DNA from: Gossypium raimondii
Lineage: Eukaryota > Streptophyta > Magnoliopsida > Malvales > Malvaceae
Direction: 5' to 3'
Length of the DNA: 64,000 nucleotides
Assembly: GCF_025698545.1 (NCBI RefSeq)
Contig: NC_068569.1
Location: 17,360,001-17,424,000 of the forward strand
Shown: piece after piece, positions 22,555-37,200 of the stretch
How the letters are laid out: every line of letters starts with the position of its first letter
Numbering within the stretch: the first letter of the stretch is position 1
Made by a program: the position numbers and the translations under genes
Notes under the pieces: generated by a model
The model's database searches: none
Told to the model about the DNA's origin: nothing
Seen by the model: only the letters and a program-made list of their open reading frames with translations

Positions 22555-22788
22555 TTAGAAAGACACACCCCGCCCCCCTCAATCCAACCTACAACACAAA
22601 CTCAAGATTCAAGAAATGAAGCATTGGGTTATTATTAATACTCAAGACAGGAGCTTGTGAGGTGCAAGATGCTCATTTCAAGTGTCTGGTTCATAGATAT
22701 TATGGTTTAAGCTTTAGCTCAGACTCAAAACCAGACTAGTTTACGTTTAAAGAGTTGATGTTTAAAGGGAATAAAGACAAAATAATTG

Positions 22789-22794
<6 letters not shown>

Positions 22795-22830
<36 letters not shown>
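22795..22830. repeat. (GA)18 microsatellite upstream of GRF
   Basis: An uninterrupted GA run about 240 bp before the GRF ATG (CT on the coding strand). CT/GA runs are common in plant 5' leaders and can bind BPC/GAGA factors. It is probably in the leader or core promoter. Confidence 0.9.
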
Positions 22831-22833
<3 letters not shown>

Positions 22834-23805
22834 AGTAGGCGAGGCAAGGCGAAAACTAAGCGGACAAAGCTAGTCCTAAACACAAGTGTCTCTCTATATA
22901 TCTTTAGACATAATAAGGAGAGAAAAAAGAAAAACATCTGCTTTTATTTATTAGGGATAAGAAAACCTGAGGAGTAAGGCTACTCCTATTATTGTTGAAG
23001 CAAATTAAAGATAATTCTTTTTTCACACCTTAAATATCTAAGCCTAAAAAATAAAGTTTACCACCTAAGTTGCCTTAATAATTTCCTCACTTGAGGAATT
23101 ATCCTTGAAAAGTTTCAGACAGCAAAGTGATTTCTTCTTCTGACAGATAAAAGGAAGGGTTTATCTGTAATTTCGAAACCATCCATATGCAGAAGTTTGA
23201 GTTTTTTATAGTACTTGGTGCTTGCTTTTTTTTCATATGTTAATCAGATGGTTGAAGTAGAAGAAAATTGCAGAAAATGTAATTCATTCAAAAAAGAAGT
23301 TTGCCTTGCAAAGTCCGCTGGCGGTTTCCATTCACCATTCTCTCTCTTCATAAAGTTAGAAGGCCAAGATGGGGTGGGCTGCATGAACTCATTCACTCAA
23401 TATGCAATGCCACGTGACAGTCGCCACAAATAAAATTCCCCCCTCAGCCTCAACTCTCTTCTCCGGACATCCCTTCTTAAATTTCTACAAATTTCTAACC
23501 ACAGCCTCTTTCATGAAATTTTTAAAACATGCTTCAATTCGAACACCGCACATTACTTTTATTATTTCAATCCTAAGTGTCTATGCTGAAAGGTTTTAAG
23601 AAAGTGGTTTTTATTTTATTTTAATATTATTATACATTTAGCTTACTTGTTGCCTTTTTTATAATTAAATTTATGTTTGTTTAACTTGTCACGTAATTCC
23701 ATATTTATGGTATGAATATAATTTATGATTAAGTTGGTTATTAGGATATTTTTTTATTTCTATATTTTTTAAATAAAATTAATAAAAATTCATCATTTTA
23801 ATTAA
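22831..23805. other. GRF promoter side and AT-rich spacer
   Basis: No gene is supported. The first few hundred bases presumably hold the GRF promoter; a TATATA patch lies at about 22895. The rest is AT-rich without a recognised element. Confidence 0.6.
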
Positions 23806-24245
23806 AGATAGTAATGGGACTGGGACAAAAGCGGGTGTTGCTAAATCCATCACCACTTTATAATTGATACACCCTGCTTCACTCACTCCATTATAGATGT
23901 TTAATCTTAAAATCACTATCATCTCTATAGATTTTAGGCTCTACCACTTCTATGGATGTTAGATCCATCCATCCCTATCTCACTTCGCTCCATTTTAATT
24001 TAATTTTTGCTACTTATTTTTCCTATAATTTTTAAACATTTTAGAAACAAGTGAATGTTTAAACACAATTATTCAACAAATAATTAAACATAAAATATAT
24101 GAATTTTTCTTAACACGTTATTACATTTTTACTCTTTTAACAATTAATATATGTAAGAACAAAATGGTAACTTCATATAGTGGAGCAAAACAGAACGGAA
24201 TTATAATAACAACTCCATGTCCATTGTTCAAAAAAATTTTCTCAA
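23806..24245. repeat. Dispersed repeat, copy 1 (related to 56590-57000)
   Basis: It shares order and phrases with about 56590-57000: catctctatagat, tctaccacttctatgg against cacctatttctattg, acacgttattacattttta against acgttattatattttta, tcatatagtggagcaaa against ttatatagtggagtaga, and an actccatg end. It is a decayed element of unknown class, roughly 430 bp. Confidence 0.65.
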
Positions 24246-27200
24246 CATCCGAGACGGATTTCTTACATATTTTTTATATAATTTCCTTTTACTAACATAA
24301 TTTAGTTATATTTAACACCGAAGCGGAAGTATGCATAACATATCCAAAAGGCAGTAAATTAAAACATTTGCACCCAAAAAGACCATACATAAAGCATATG
24401 TTAATGTTATGTTTGGAAAGAAATAGCAAAAGAAACCCACAGCTTCTAAAATCCATGATTGAGCATCTCTAATCTCATACCTATAACATGTTGCATCACT
24501 TCAGGAAAAACACACTTTATATTTCATCCCAAACATAGACAAGACAGCCTCTTCATTCGGCGTTAAACCATTGATGTTTTTCATATCGTAAAAAAGGGTG
24601 GAGACAAATGAGTTGCTCTCTCAACTCAATTTACGGACCTTTTCATTACTACCCCATTTCTTTTACATTATCTGCCGGCATTCACTACTTCAAAATAAAT
24701 GCTGTTGGGGTTCCAACTGTGAGACCTTCTACTTCATTCAAAGAGATTACTAGATTTTAGTTGTTTGAAAGTGTTAAAGAAAATTATTGGGCATTAATTG
24801 AACTTATCAAACCATGTTGAAACTCTTTAGAAATTACGTGTCCCCCCTCCCCCTCCCATTTTTTTAAGCACATAATGTAACCATAAATTCTAACATGCAA
24901 GCATAGTGGAAAATATAGAAAGTTACATTGAATCCAAATGGGGCCATGTTACTTCATGTTGCACCCTACCTTTTTGCCTCATGTTAAAATGACAAACCGT
25001 AAAGTCAAATCCATGGTCTTTGTAAAAATCCAGCAAATTTTCATTTCTTTCACCTCCAAATATTACATTCTTCCATTCGGAAAAAAAAAAAAAAAAGTGT
25101 TCCACACTACACATTTGTTTAAATTGAAAAAAGCATTAATTATCTCAAATGAGGGGAAACAAAGAGAAAATAAATTATAAAGGGAATATTATAGAAGAAA
25201 GATGGGCAAAAAAAGAAAAGGGAAAGGAAAGGAAAACGATGGATTTGGAAGGGCATAGATGCATGCTTTCGAAGCATCCTTGTCAAGGTTGAAACTAGGA
25301 AGACAAGTTGAGGCATGTACAACATCATACAATTATTCTCTTCTTTCTTATTCTTCTTCTTTGCAAATAAAAGCTATACCCATATTTCATGTTTTGTTTT
25401 TTGGGCACTTAAACATCTCATTCCAAGTTAAAAATGGTCCCAAAAGTCCAGAACTCGTTTCCTTTCTTTTTCTCTATGGTCTTTCATTTTCCAACTCCCT
25501 TTTTCTCCTTACAAAAAACAAGGGCACTACTTTAGTAATATAATCCAAATTAACAACACGGTAATTTACTTACATGTGAAGTTGGAGGCTTGGCAACCGT
25601 GACGCCTAAGGGAGGTAGCAAGTGCATGGGAGTCAATATTGGTCTATTTTGATGTATCAATTCAAATTATCATTATTTTAACAAAAATTGATATATGTAT
25701 TAAAAATATTTATAAATATCAAATAATGAGATTAAATAAATCTCAAATATAAAATATTTATAAATTATATAAAAGATAATTATTTGGTGAATTGGCATCA
25801 AAATTTCAACTCCACAATCCATCATTAAATAAACAAGGTGAAAATTATTGTATATATTAAAAAGAAAATCATCACATATTATCTATATAACAATCCGAGT
25901 GAAATTAACCGGTACACAGTACCAATTGAAATTCACACCAGAACAAACAGGAATTTGTTGCTTCAATTTACTACCGGAACAGAACATTCCAACCGGCTTG
26001 GACAATACTAAAATGAAATCGACTACATCAAGTTGGTGTTTCTAATTAAAGTATAAAGGGATAAAAAATATTATTTTTCTAAAATCAAATATGAATATTT
26101 ATAAAAGAGGATCACTCTCTCATAATCTTATGTCTTGATACATGTGCGTGGTTGGCTAGTTTGAAAAGCATGGTAAACATTAGATAAATTGTGAAGGGAC
26201 GAATGTAGGTAGACAAGGTACCATGCGTGCAATATAGAGAGAACCGAACAGTTGTCGCTGTTTAATGGAAGTGCCGCTCTTAGCCAAGGCATGACGGTGA
26301 CATGGCGATTGAGGTTTCAACATGACAAGGTCATGTGATGAAGCCTAAACAAACAAGATACTTATAACAACACGAGAATATATATATATATATATGTTAT
26401 AATTTTTCATCTAATTTGATCTTGTTTACCAAATTATAACTTCAATTAACATACATTTAAAAGTTTAATTTTTTTCAAATAATAATTTACATGAAATCAT
26501 GATGAAGGAGTGATATTTTACATGAAATTATAATTTCAAAGGGACAATCAAGTGTTTTAGATGTTCAAATTTAATTTATATTTTTTCCATGATAAAATTT
26601 TATAAACTGACATCCAACAAATTATAATGAAAGAAGTCATTCGATTTGTGCAGTAGAAAATGTTGATTATAAAAAACCAACAATCAACCTATATAGATAT
26701 ATATATACACATATTTCATTTAACATTTCAAAGCTTGTTCTTTGTTGATTAGATATAAGAAAGCAAACAGATGGGAAGTAGGGGAGAAAGCGCGTGAGTG
26801 TAGGAGCAAGTGAGGTATCAGAAAAGAAAAAGAAAAGGAGATTTTAGCTTGGAGAAGACAATTCGACGAGTGCAATAAAAAACAAACAAATAAAATAAAA
26901 GTTCAGAAAAAAGAAAAAAGGATTGTAATAGCAATGTTATCTCTTTCATTTTATCTCGGATTCCTCACACATCTTTTTTTTTTTAATTTAAAATTTATTC
27001 TTTTTTCTAAGGGAGAATGACGTTGACCAATCAGTAGACAGTGGTTAAGATAATGCCACGTGGGCCCTCAGGACATGACCATTGTATTTTTTCATTTAAT
27101 TTTTATCTTATTAATACAAATATTAAAAGAGTGTGCGCGTTCGGGCTTATTTTTCATAAATATGAAATATCCCAAATTATTTAGTAAGATAGTTGATACC

Positions 27201-27253
27201 TCGGAGGACCCAGCTTCAAAATTGGCACCTCCGAGTCCGACTGCCGTTTTCTA
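24246..27253. other. Gene-free intergenic region
   Basis: AT-rich with simple repeats (poly-A at 25080, (TA)n at 26381-26396). The open frames are short, lack family resemblance and are interrupted by low complexity. A G-box-like CACGTGGGCC lies at 27058-27067. No RNA gene or transposon terminus was identified apart from the listed repeats. Confidence 0.55.
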
Positions 27254-27766
27254 TTGGGAAAGTATCATAAATAGTCCCCATATTTCATCAAATTTTCATA
27301 ATAATTAATGTTAGTTAGTTTTAATTGTTTCTTTTTCCTAATTTCAACACAATATCAATAGGTTTCAAGCCAAAACTTTGGTGGAACTACAAGTAAATAT
27401 ATCATTAATTTTATTAATTTCTTCTTTTAAAAATTATCTTGAAATTGTAATCAATTGTTGAGGACCATTGTGATATTATTCCTTTCTTTTAGTTGAACGT
27501 AAGATTAGCTTGTTTCTATGCTTTGGACTAAAAGTAAAATAATATCACAAATGGTCCTCATAATTTTATCAATTTTAAGATAAATTATTTTAAAAGAATA
27601 AATTAATAAAATAAATGTAATATTTAGTTGTAGTTCTCACAAAAGTCTTGACTTGAAACCTATTAATATCGTATTGAAACTGAAAAAAACAATTGAAACT
27701 AACTAAAATTAATTATTAGGAAAGTTTGATAAAATATGGGGACTATTTATAATATTTGCCCATTTT
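27254..27766. mobile_element. Foldback MITE, about 510 bp, arms nearly its whole length
   Basis: The left end (gggaaagtatcataaatag, tccccatatttcatcaaa) is the reverse complement of the right end (tttgataaaatatgggga, ctatttataatatttgccc). The match continues inward through aataggtttcaagcc / ttgacttgaaacctatt and gaggaccattgtgatatt / aatatcacaaatggtcctc to a loop near 27505-27520. It has no coding capacity. Transcription through it would give a long imperfect hairpin RNA. No clean target duplication was assigned. Confidence 0.85.
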
Positions 27767-28117
27767 TCATTTGAGCTAAACATATATATAAGACCACACC
27801 AAAAGGTGCCGACTTCTCAACTATTTCACTAATTAATCTACAACTGTATCTATTTTACTAATTAATCTTTTTGTTTTATATATATGGAAAAAATAGTGCG
27901 CGCTTGGAGTACAAAAGTTAGGAATGAAATTCATTTATTTGAGAGATTTATAAAAAATTAATTAATTTTTTATTGTTTGGTACAATAAAAATTGCAATTT
28001 GATGCGGTTCGAATTTAAAGGTAAGGTTTTTTATCTTTCAAGAAAATGAGATTTTCTTTTTCCAAAATTAATTTTTTGTTTCATTTGTAAAATATAAATT
28101 ATTAACCCAATTCCCAT

Positions 28118-28205
28118 GCCAGTAAGGAACAAGGAGTGGGAAGCATGTCGTGATGCTGGAGTTTAGAGAGGTTCGCTTCCCCTATGCCGACAGCGCTTCC
28201 CTTGG
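28118..28205 (+). ncRNA. miRNA-precursor-like hairpin (weak miR482-like core)
   Basis: A GC-rich island in AT-rich spacer. The arm gtgggaagcatgtcgtgatg (28136-28155) pairs imperfectly with ctatgccgacagcgcttccc (28182-28201), giving a stem of about 25 positions with small internal loops and a loop of about 25 bases. The 3' arm begins cttcccctatgccg, similar to the first half of miR482/2118-type sequences, but the second half differs. Expression cannot be judged, and chance is possible. Confidence 0.3.
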
Positions 28206-31200
28206 CCCCCACGGCCACCCCTTTACTTCCCTCCTTTTTTTCTTTTTCTTTTTTTTTTAAATAAATGAATGTACTTAATTTTTGAAAATTTGTTTTTAAT
28301 TTTCATGGGGTTTTCTATTTTGGCCCACTTGCCTTGCCATATTCGTACCAAATTGAAAGGAAGGGAAAATTTGGACCCCACAAACACTGATATTTTAATG
28401 GGAGGGAAAAAGAAAGAAAGTTATGGGCTGTGTTGCTGCGTTCTCTTCTGAAGCCAGTATTTCAGTAAGCACCTCCTTTACCTGTCTACCTTTTTTTAAT
28501 TTATAAAATATATTTCTTTATTTTGAATTATTATTTACTACACTACTAAGTATTAGGCGCTTTAAATTTTATAAACTCTACCAAATAATGTTAAAAATGG
28601 TCGCATATTTATTTTAAATATTATGTGATAAATTATAATTCCATTTGTAAAATTTTAAAAAAAATCATTTATGTTTAAAATTTATATAGTAAAAGAAGTA
28701 TACAAACAAACCAATTGTGGATTGTATTTCTATTTTATTTATACGTTACATCATTGCCTCCTGGACATGAGCTGTATAGCCTAAACTTTTACTGTTGTTA
28801 TTTTGTTCTTTAGCTGGGTAGAAATTTCCCAAGATTTTGCTTCGTCTTGTTCTAGTTTTTGTCAAAGGGATAGCTAGTTGAATATTTAGGATTATACTGT
28901 CTTCACATCCTCTACGTTAATAAGGAGACAAATATACAAGTCACATTTAAAGAGAGTACCGTCAAGAGTAAAATGGCACATCAAATTTTTCAACACAATT
29001 CGAAAATCAATCTGTCCTGCACAGCTTTGTTAGATAATAATTTATTCCACAATAAATCTACATTATTATGACTAAAATTTAGCATATCTTGGCAATTACA
29101 ACCCCAACAACAACAACATTCAACTCTTTAAGAAAACCTCGATAACGGTTTTTTTTTAAATAATAATAAAAAATAATTAAATACAAAAATGGTATAGAAA
29201 ATAGATTTATTACAAAAATGAAACATTTTTGTACAATGAATATCGGTGTCATTTGACTGGTTGATGACACCATTCTTTTCTTTTAAAATGATTATTTTAT
29301 TGGTGACGCTGAAGCGTGATAAATCAAAACATTCAAAGACCTGATATGAAATTTTTTCTTTTAGATTAGATGTTGTAAAATAAAAATAAAAATTGAAGGG
29401 TGTTACAACGAGGCACGCCAAATATGTTTTAGGGAATAACTTTCTTACTTATTATTTTTTAAGGCACTTTAATTTTGTCGGGGACTTCAAATATACAGTA
29501 TATGGCATTTAAACTATATATATGAGCATTTAATGTATATATATGCTCATTAACTTTTGGGGTTAAATATAGGGTAAAATTTTAAAGGTTAAAATATGCT
29601 CGGTGTTAGTATATTTTTCATATATTTAAAATTTAGTTTCTATACTTTTATTTTCAAAAGTTTAATTACTTTATTTTTGAATTAAAAATTCAGATTTATT
29701 TGTTTACACCATTATAATTTTTTTGTTAAACTTGGTAGGGTAATATTTTGAAATAAAAAAACCTCTCTTGTTATCCCTATATCAAAAAGTGACATTGTAT
29801 CTCAATTTCCTTTTAAAATTCCACTGAAGAGATAGTTTTCAAATTTCCTCATAAATTTATTTCATTTAATACATATGGCCCCACTATAAATTAAAAAAAC
29901 CCTTAAACTTCAAAGATCATATTTATTAAAATTTAATATATATTTTAGTTTATTTTATTAAAAATATTTATACATTTTTCAAATATAATCATGTCATATT
30001 GATTTTTTATATTATATATTTTTAATAGCATTATTCTTCTTTTGTAGTTATTTTTATAAATGGTAAGATTCTAGTACAACAAACAAATCAGTTACATTTA
30101 CTAGCATTTTGAAATGATGAATCGTAGAGTTTAAAAATTTTTCATCTCAACACAATCTTAAATTTCGTAAAAAAAATTTGTTTGAATAAAAAATCATTAG
30201 GATTCAAAAATCGAAGTAGTAACATTGATTAAAATGTGTTTTTGTTATTAATATTTCAACATATATCAGTAATTTACGTAACATGTTATTAATTTTTGAA
30301 TCACTTTATTTTTGTTATATGCTTTTAAATATTTCTTTCCTAAATTTAGTTAATTTACCGTAACAAATTTCATTACGAGTCAAGTTGAAATGTTTTTCTT
30401 TATTAGGAAGGGTATAACTTAAAATTGAAATTGTATTTGATGTAACATGGTTACTTGCCATGTGTCAATACACTGCCTAAAATTTAACTATGTTATATTG
30501 GATTACATTTCATAACTTTAAATTTAAATTGGTATAGTTTATATTCTGGTACGATACATGAATTAAATATATGTATTATTAAATTATGAGTTTTAAAAAT
30601 AATTTAATTTCAAAAAGAAAAATTGCGACCATAATTTCCCGTGCGATAAAAGGATTTATTATATGTAGTAATAAAATTATACTAAATTATTTCTTCATAT
30701 AATTTTAAAAAATAAATAATATTATGATTATGAAATTGAATATAATAATATAAAAGTTAAATCCTTTTTAAGAAAAAGTTAAATAAAATTTTATATCTTC
30801 AATTATTTTTATTGTTTGATATTGTATTCTTGCAGAATTGTGAATGTTTTTTTTCAACTAATAATTATTTGTATAAATGCATATTAATCAAATAGTATTA
30901 GCACTAATAAATTACAAGTATGTAAAAGAGAATGAATTTTTTGCTAGATCAACTTTTTTATTTTTAAATGTTTTATCTAATTACTTAATGTTTTATTATC
31001 TGTTCTTTCTTACCATCCTTTAATTTCGGCTAAAATATGAATGAATGTATTTTTCAAATTATGAAAATAAACCAAATTTTTAAGTATTTAGTTAGTTAAA
31101 ATATTCAAAAATTTGACCTATTTTCGTATTGATATTTTAGCCTTTAATTTTATTACTTAAAATTTTTTTCAAAATTAATTGATGCCTTGTATAAATTAAA

Positions 31201-34200
31201 CTAATTTTATTTAATTAATATAAATATTCAGGCTGTGACGTCTGAGCCCTCTTTAAACAGTTTGATTGCGAATTCAATACAAGGACAGTGGCATGTTTTT
31301 CTGTTTATAAATTTGGAAAGAATAAATATATTAATTTAGTTTCAATATTTGAAATGGTATTTAAATCTTTTAATTTAGTTTTTTTGTCAATTAAAGTAGT
31401 TTTTATTAGAGTATACGTATTAAATACTGGTTAAGGCACAAAGAAAATTTAAATTTAAATATCAAATTAAAAAACCTCAAATATTAAAATTAAACTAAGA
31501 TAAGGCAAGAGTAGTGAGACGGAGATGGAAATATGATGTTGTATGACTATATTCATGGCCAACCTAAAATTTAATATTATATAGGAGTTTTTATCAAGGC
31601 GTCACTACGTAACAATTAATTTACCACCCCATGTAAAACATGGTTGATCCAATCCAATAAATGTACGATATAATGTGTTGGAGAAAATATATGATTTATT
31701 TTCCAAAATAAAAGGTTTTTCCCTTTTATGACACGCTATAAAAATTCCTGGGGAATAGAAAATGTTAAAAATATGGGTCTCAAAATGCATGGTAAAAAAG
31801 CAATGGATAGAAGACCTTGCGCAGCCAACCTAGCTAGTGAGGTGCCAGCACGCCCTTCCCTCTGCCGGGTTTGAAAATTGGGATTTCTTTTCACAATCTA
31901 CAGCTATGAGGTCCTACTCCAATAGGGACCTATCACCTATGAATTATACCAAATAACAATAATAATCATCATCCTGGCAAGCAGAGAGTGAGGGACAGAC
32001 AGATTTATTACTACTTATTATTATCAACCAACAACAACACAAACCTTTACAAGTATAAAACGAAGCCAAACTCTATCTTTGACTGCATCTTTTCCGTTTT
32101 TTTCTTCTTCGAAAACACTTGAATAGTTTTTAGGTTAAAGATAATTAAAAAGAAATAAGTAGTATTAATAGACTAATAAATAGGTATTATTAAAGAAAAA
32201 GTGGGGGGAGTAACTAAGTCAGTGTATCCTAGAAAGCCTACCCTAACCAAAACATGTAATAATTACAAGGGAAGAAACATAGAATAGGGTGACCCCAGTT
32301 GAGGTCATGATGCTCACGTGACTAGCTTTGTAGCTTCCCCCACCTTTTTCAATATTTTACTTTCTTTCTTTCTTTTTACTCTTTTAGGTATAGTGACTGG
32401 AGAGACCAGAGATAAGTGAGAAGTGTTACACAAGGATATATATAAATGTGTGTTGCTGAGTCAAAAGAACATTTCAAGTTGGACCCCAATGAAACAAAAT
32501 AGACTATTTGGATGAGAACATGATTACATTCATCTCTCTCCCTGAGTTTGAGGTAGAAACTTTCTGCGAGTTTCCATGGCAGTGAGAAAATAATACAAAT
32601 TTACGTCGGGAAGTACAGGGGATGGGTTTTGGGGGAATACACCCTCATTTTTATTTTAGATTTATTGTTAAATGAATGACGAATATGAACAATAACACCT
32701 AGAGGTATCAAAATCGAAGACGCATGGGAAACAACGACCATGATTTTAAATTTGTTTTTGTTATCTCTTTCTAGGGTTTTTTTGTTTGTTTGTTTGCAAG
32801 TCCAAAGAAGTGTGTAATCCCAAAGGCATGTCTTATCGTCTTTTTGTTTTCTTGTTCATAATAATAAACTAGAATTGAGATCTTCAAGGGACCAAACCAT
32901 GCCTGTCTTTGCCTTGTTCTCTTCCTGCCTAAGCTGCTTCAACTTGGGTTTGGTGTCTCCCTTTGGTTTTCTTTTTTTTTTTTCTTTAAAGACCCCTTAG
33001 CTCCAAGGTTTTCTAGGGCCTCGGCTTAGAAAATTTTAGTATTACAAAAAGGGTCTTCGGCTCATTCATTGGTATCTGTTTCGTCTCTCTTCATTCTCTT
33101 TCTCTCTCAGCCCATTTAATATCATATTTTATTTTATGGAAAATAAAATATGGGAACTATCATTTTGTTCTCTTCTTCAAATATGGTTTCATTAAAATGG
33201 AAATGGGTAACCATAAAAGTAGAGGTCCTGCGTCATAAAATTGCAACTTAAATGAAATCTCTAGTTACTTGAAGTACATGTCAATCTTTCTTTCTACAAG
33301 CCATCAATTTGGACAAAATCATGAAGGGCCAAAGTGCTTAGCATCTTTCATTAAACCTTAAAGTCAGTTCCCGTGTCTAATACTACATGTTTATTCTATA
33401 AAATTGCTCTGCATGTGCACAAGAAGCATGTTGAGGTCACACATCCTCATTTGACTCAGCTTTGTTTTTGTTGCACCACATTTTGAAATGCTTTAAACAA
33501 CTTTAACTTGACATATAATAATATAAAGGGTTAATTTTGCTATATATATATATATCTCAATTATGATTTATAATTTAAATTAATTTTACTTTTAAAATAT
33601 TCTAATTGATATTAATTAGGTAATCCCATCAATCTTGTTGGAGATAACAACACATAACAACAAATATAGTTAAATCCACCACCAATTCACTATAAGTTTG
33701 TTCTATCCCGCCCTAGTACCATTTGGATATTTCTTAATTGTTTATAAAAAATCAACATAAACACTTAAATAATTTAAAATTTACTGCATAATTTATAAAT
33801 ACATTTTAAAAAGTAAAATATAAATATCAAAGAGCACAAGGCAAACAAAATCCCAACCACTCCATATCCTCATTTCCAAGTAATAAATTTAAAAGAAATC
33901 AGCCCACCCTACCCTTGCTGTTAAAAAAAATATATTTTGAGCAAATTAATTCAAAATTTATTAAATAATTTAAACTTTATCATCTCTAGCCTTATCAATA
34001 ATATTATATTAAATACGTGGATGAAATTACAAACACAAATATACATACCATATGAACATCTTGAATCTAATATTGTAAAGAAAACCTCTCACTGCTCACA
34101 CAATATATTTACATGTCTTTACAGTTTGATCTATTTATTTTAAAATACATCACATCATATTTGAATTGGTATTTATGCTAAACTGACAATTAAATGCATG

Positions 34201-37200
34201 ATTAATACAATATTAATATTCAAAATTTTCATTAAAACATTTTAGAATTTAAATATAAATGATAATTTTAAAATATTTAATCAAATCAACCATATGATTA
34301 TATCTTATCAAAGTTCAAACTTTGATCAACTATCTTTTAATTAGTATGGTCCTCCACTTTGATCAAAATCTATCAAGTTAAACCAAATGTTAGATCGCCT
34401 CTCTAAGTATTCCTCGAACAACGTTAAGTTAATTAACCCCAACATGGCTCATGATGGACACGTGGTTGACTAGGCTTCCCATGAAAAGTGCAAGAAGCGT
34501 GAAGGTCTTGAACAAATGGCAAATACATAAGAGGAACAAGTTAAAAACCTTGGTTAAACCCCCAAACATACTACTAATAAAATATACCTAGACAATTCAC
34601 ACTTTTAATTAGTTGGAGTTTGGGCTCCACTCATGCCATCCATTTGCAAGTGTAATAGAGTCCAACACCCAAGAAAATGAAAACCATTTTTTTAATGGAG
34701 AAAGAGCACTTGAATATGATTACATTTGATGATGTTTCTTTTCCTTTTTTTTTTATGACAAAGATTTAAGGGATGCGAAGTGAGAATGGTAAACCCTAGG
34801 AAAGATTTAATTCAATAAACACCTAAAGATGCTTCTTACATCATCTTCAATCTTTGACTCGCTTTAATTAATTCTAAGGTGTGTTAGGGTTTAGGGCACC
34901 ACCTTAAAAGATGGTCAAAACCCAAATTTCTGAACGTTAAAATAGGATTTAACTCAAGTTTATTTTTTTGACCATTATTAATAAGGAAAAGAAATTGAGA
35001 AAAAAAAACATTTCTTTATAGTTAGGTTTTATTATTGTGACCGCAAATATCTACGTGAAGATCATTCAAAGATTATTGCAAATAAAGAGTCACATGCAGA
35101 GGAAATAAAAAAAGGGGGAAATTTGGAAAAGATTGATTAGATAAATGATTAATCTTACTTAATTGAGAAAAATAAAAAATAATTTGGGGACTTGGGGCTC
35201 GATTATCGAATATTCGCACGCATAGGATATTTTAATTAATTTGGGGGGTTAGGAAATAAATTTGCAAGGTCTGCATGTGAGGAAATCTTGGGATTGGGAT
35301 CACTCTGCACAAGCTTTGCAACTTTGTTATTCTTTTCTTAATTTTCCCCTCTCCGATCCGATCTTAGTTTGCCCACAAAAAAAAACCTAACTTCAACTTA
35401 CTACTGCTCTCTCAAGGTATTTCATAATCATTACTGTAGCAGGAAAGAAATTTAGTAAAATCAAAGGCAAAATTTCAATGATTTGATTATGTCTAATGGA
35501 ACAAGGTTCTAGAATTTCGCAAAATAAAAATGATCATGAACACGTTGTGTTTTCCTACTTGTCTAAAAATGGTAAAAATTGTCAGTTTTAGAGAAATAAA
35601 ATACTCTTTTTCTTTTGATGTTGCCGAATGGATCATCATTTCTACGGAGGTAAATTCTTCCCCGTTAGGAGGCAAGAGGATAGTAAGTTATAAATTATGT
35701 TTCGGTAGGACATGTATTTTTATTACTATGAAATTCATAACTGAAATAATTAATCGTGGGGTTATCATTATCCTGTTTGTAGTGACGAATCTTGTATGTG
35801 TTATTAATAAAAGAAAAGAAATTTGTCAAAATTTCGGGGTATTAAAGAGTTGTAGAAACACAGAAGAACTCTTGAATGGAATTGAAAAAGAGATCTAACT
35901 CCAGTTCCTTCGGAAATGGTAAGATCTTTAGCGCAAGAAGAAAGGGCTGATCCATATCATCTTGACTTGGTTACACATACATTATTATACATATTTTGTT
36001 TCGCCTTCATTTAATTTGGCTTGATGATTAATCTTGTTTATGCATAAAATAATACTTAAATCAATTTTAATTGGATTAACATCATTTATAAGAGAGTATT
36101 AAATATATGTGGGGAAGAAAAATTCTTGAAATCACATTCTCTTACATAATTTGGTACATTTAATTTCTTTTATTATTATTATTTTTATGTTCATGAAAAG
36201 ATCAAATCTTAGTTATTATTATTGAAAGAAAGTATGTTCTTCCCTTGCCTACTGGACTAACAAGCATCTATTTTATATATATATATAAAAGAAAAGAATG
36301 TAATAGTAAAATAAAATGGAAAAAAGATATCAATATGATTATGGGGTATGAAAGTATAAAAAATTATTAGAGTATAATTTACTTGTGAGTAAAAATAATT
36401 ACGTAATAAATTTATTAAAAACTGAAATACAAATAAAATATGATTTTCATTGAAATAGTAGAATTGAAGAGCGAGTGTTTTCAAAATTTTACATAAAAAT
36501 ATAAAAGAAAAAACCAAAAAATATATATTTTTTATAATTTCACAATCGAAATAAAACTCAATTGCTAGTGACACAAACTCAATCAAATTTTGAGATATAA
36601 CATAACAAAAAGCATATGTAAAGTAAACCTTGTTATTGGGTCAAAATAACTGAACCCAAGAGATCTGTTCTTCATAAGCAGGCCCATTATGATATCCACA
36701 TTTAGCCTATGCGAGTGTGTTCTAATTTTACCTCTTATCATTTACAGTGCTACTTAATTGGATTTAGAAACCGTGTTTGAATAAATTTTTTAATTACCAC
36801 TTAAAAAGTGAAAGGTTGTTTTTTTTTTTTTTACACTGTCGAACTACAAATTAGGTGAAGGAGGATTATATCAACCCAATTGCAATATTCATTATTAAAG
36901 TGTCAATAAGAGATTTTAATGGTGATTCATGAAAATGGAGCATATTTCATGGTTAACTATTTATTTTTATAGAGAGCATCCCAATAAGGAGATTCGTCAT
37001 TGCTATTGACACTAGATACCTTAGTTACAAAAAGAAAAGAAAGAAAAAAAAAATCACAAGTAGATTCGTCCAAAGGTTGAACTATTCGTCAAAATATAAA
37101 GTTTTCTCAAAATATGAAGAGATATAAACAAAAATCCACAATTAAAAAAAAAAAAAGATTGAGCAAAATAATAGATAGACCCATCTTTTATTTGAGTTAA

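Noticed and set aside
26230..26330. miR169-like phrase (tagccaaggcatgacgg)
   Set aside because: It matches only the first nine bases, and no pairing arm is present nearby.
35530..35898. 122-codon open frame
   Set aside because: No family resemblance, a low-complexity hydrophobic stretch, and no splice or leader context; part may be plastid-derived.
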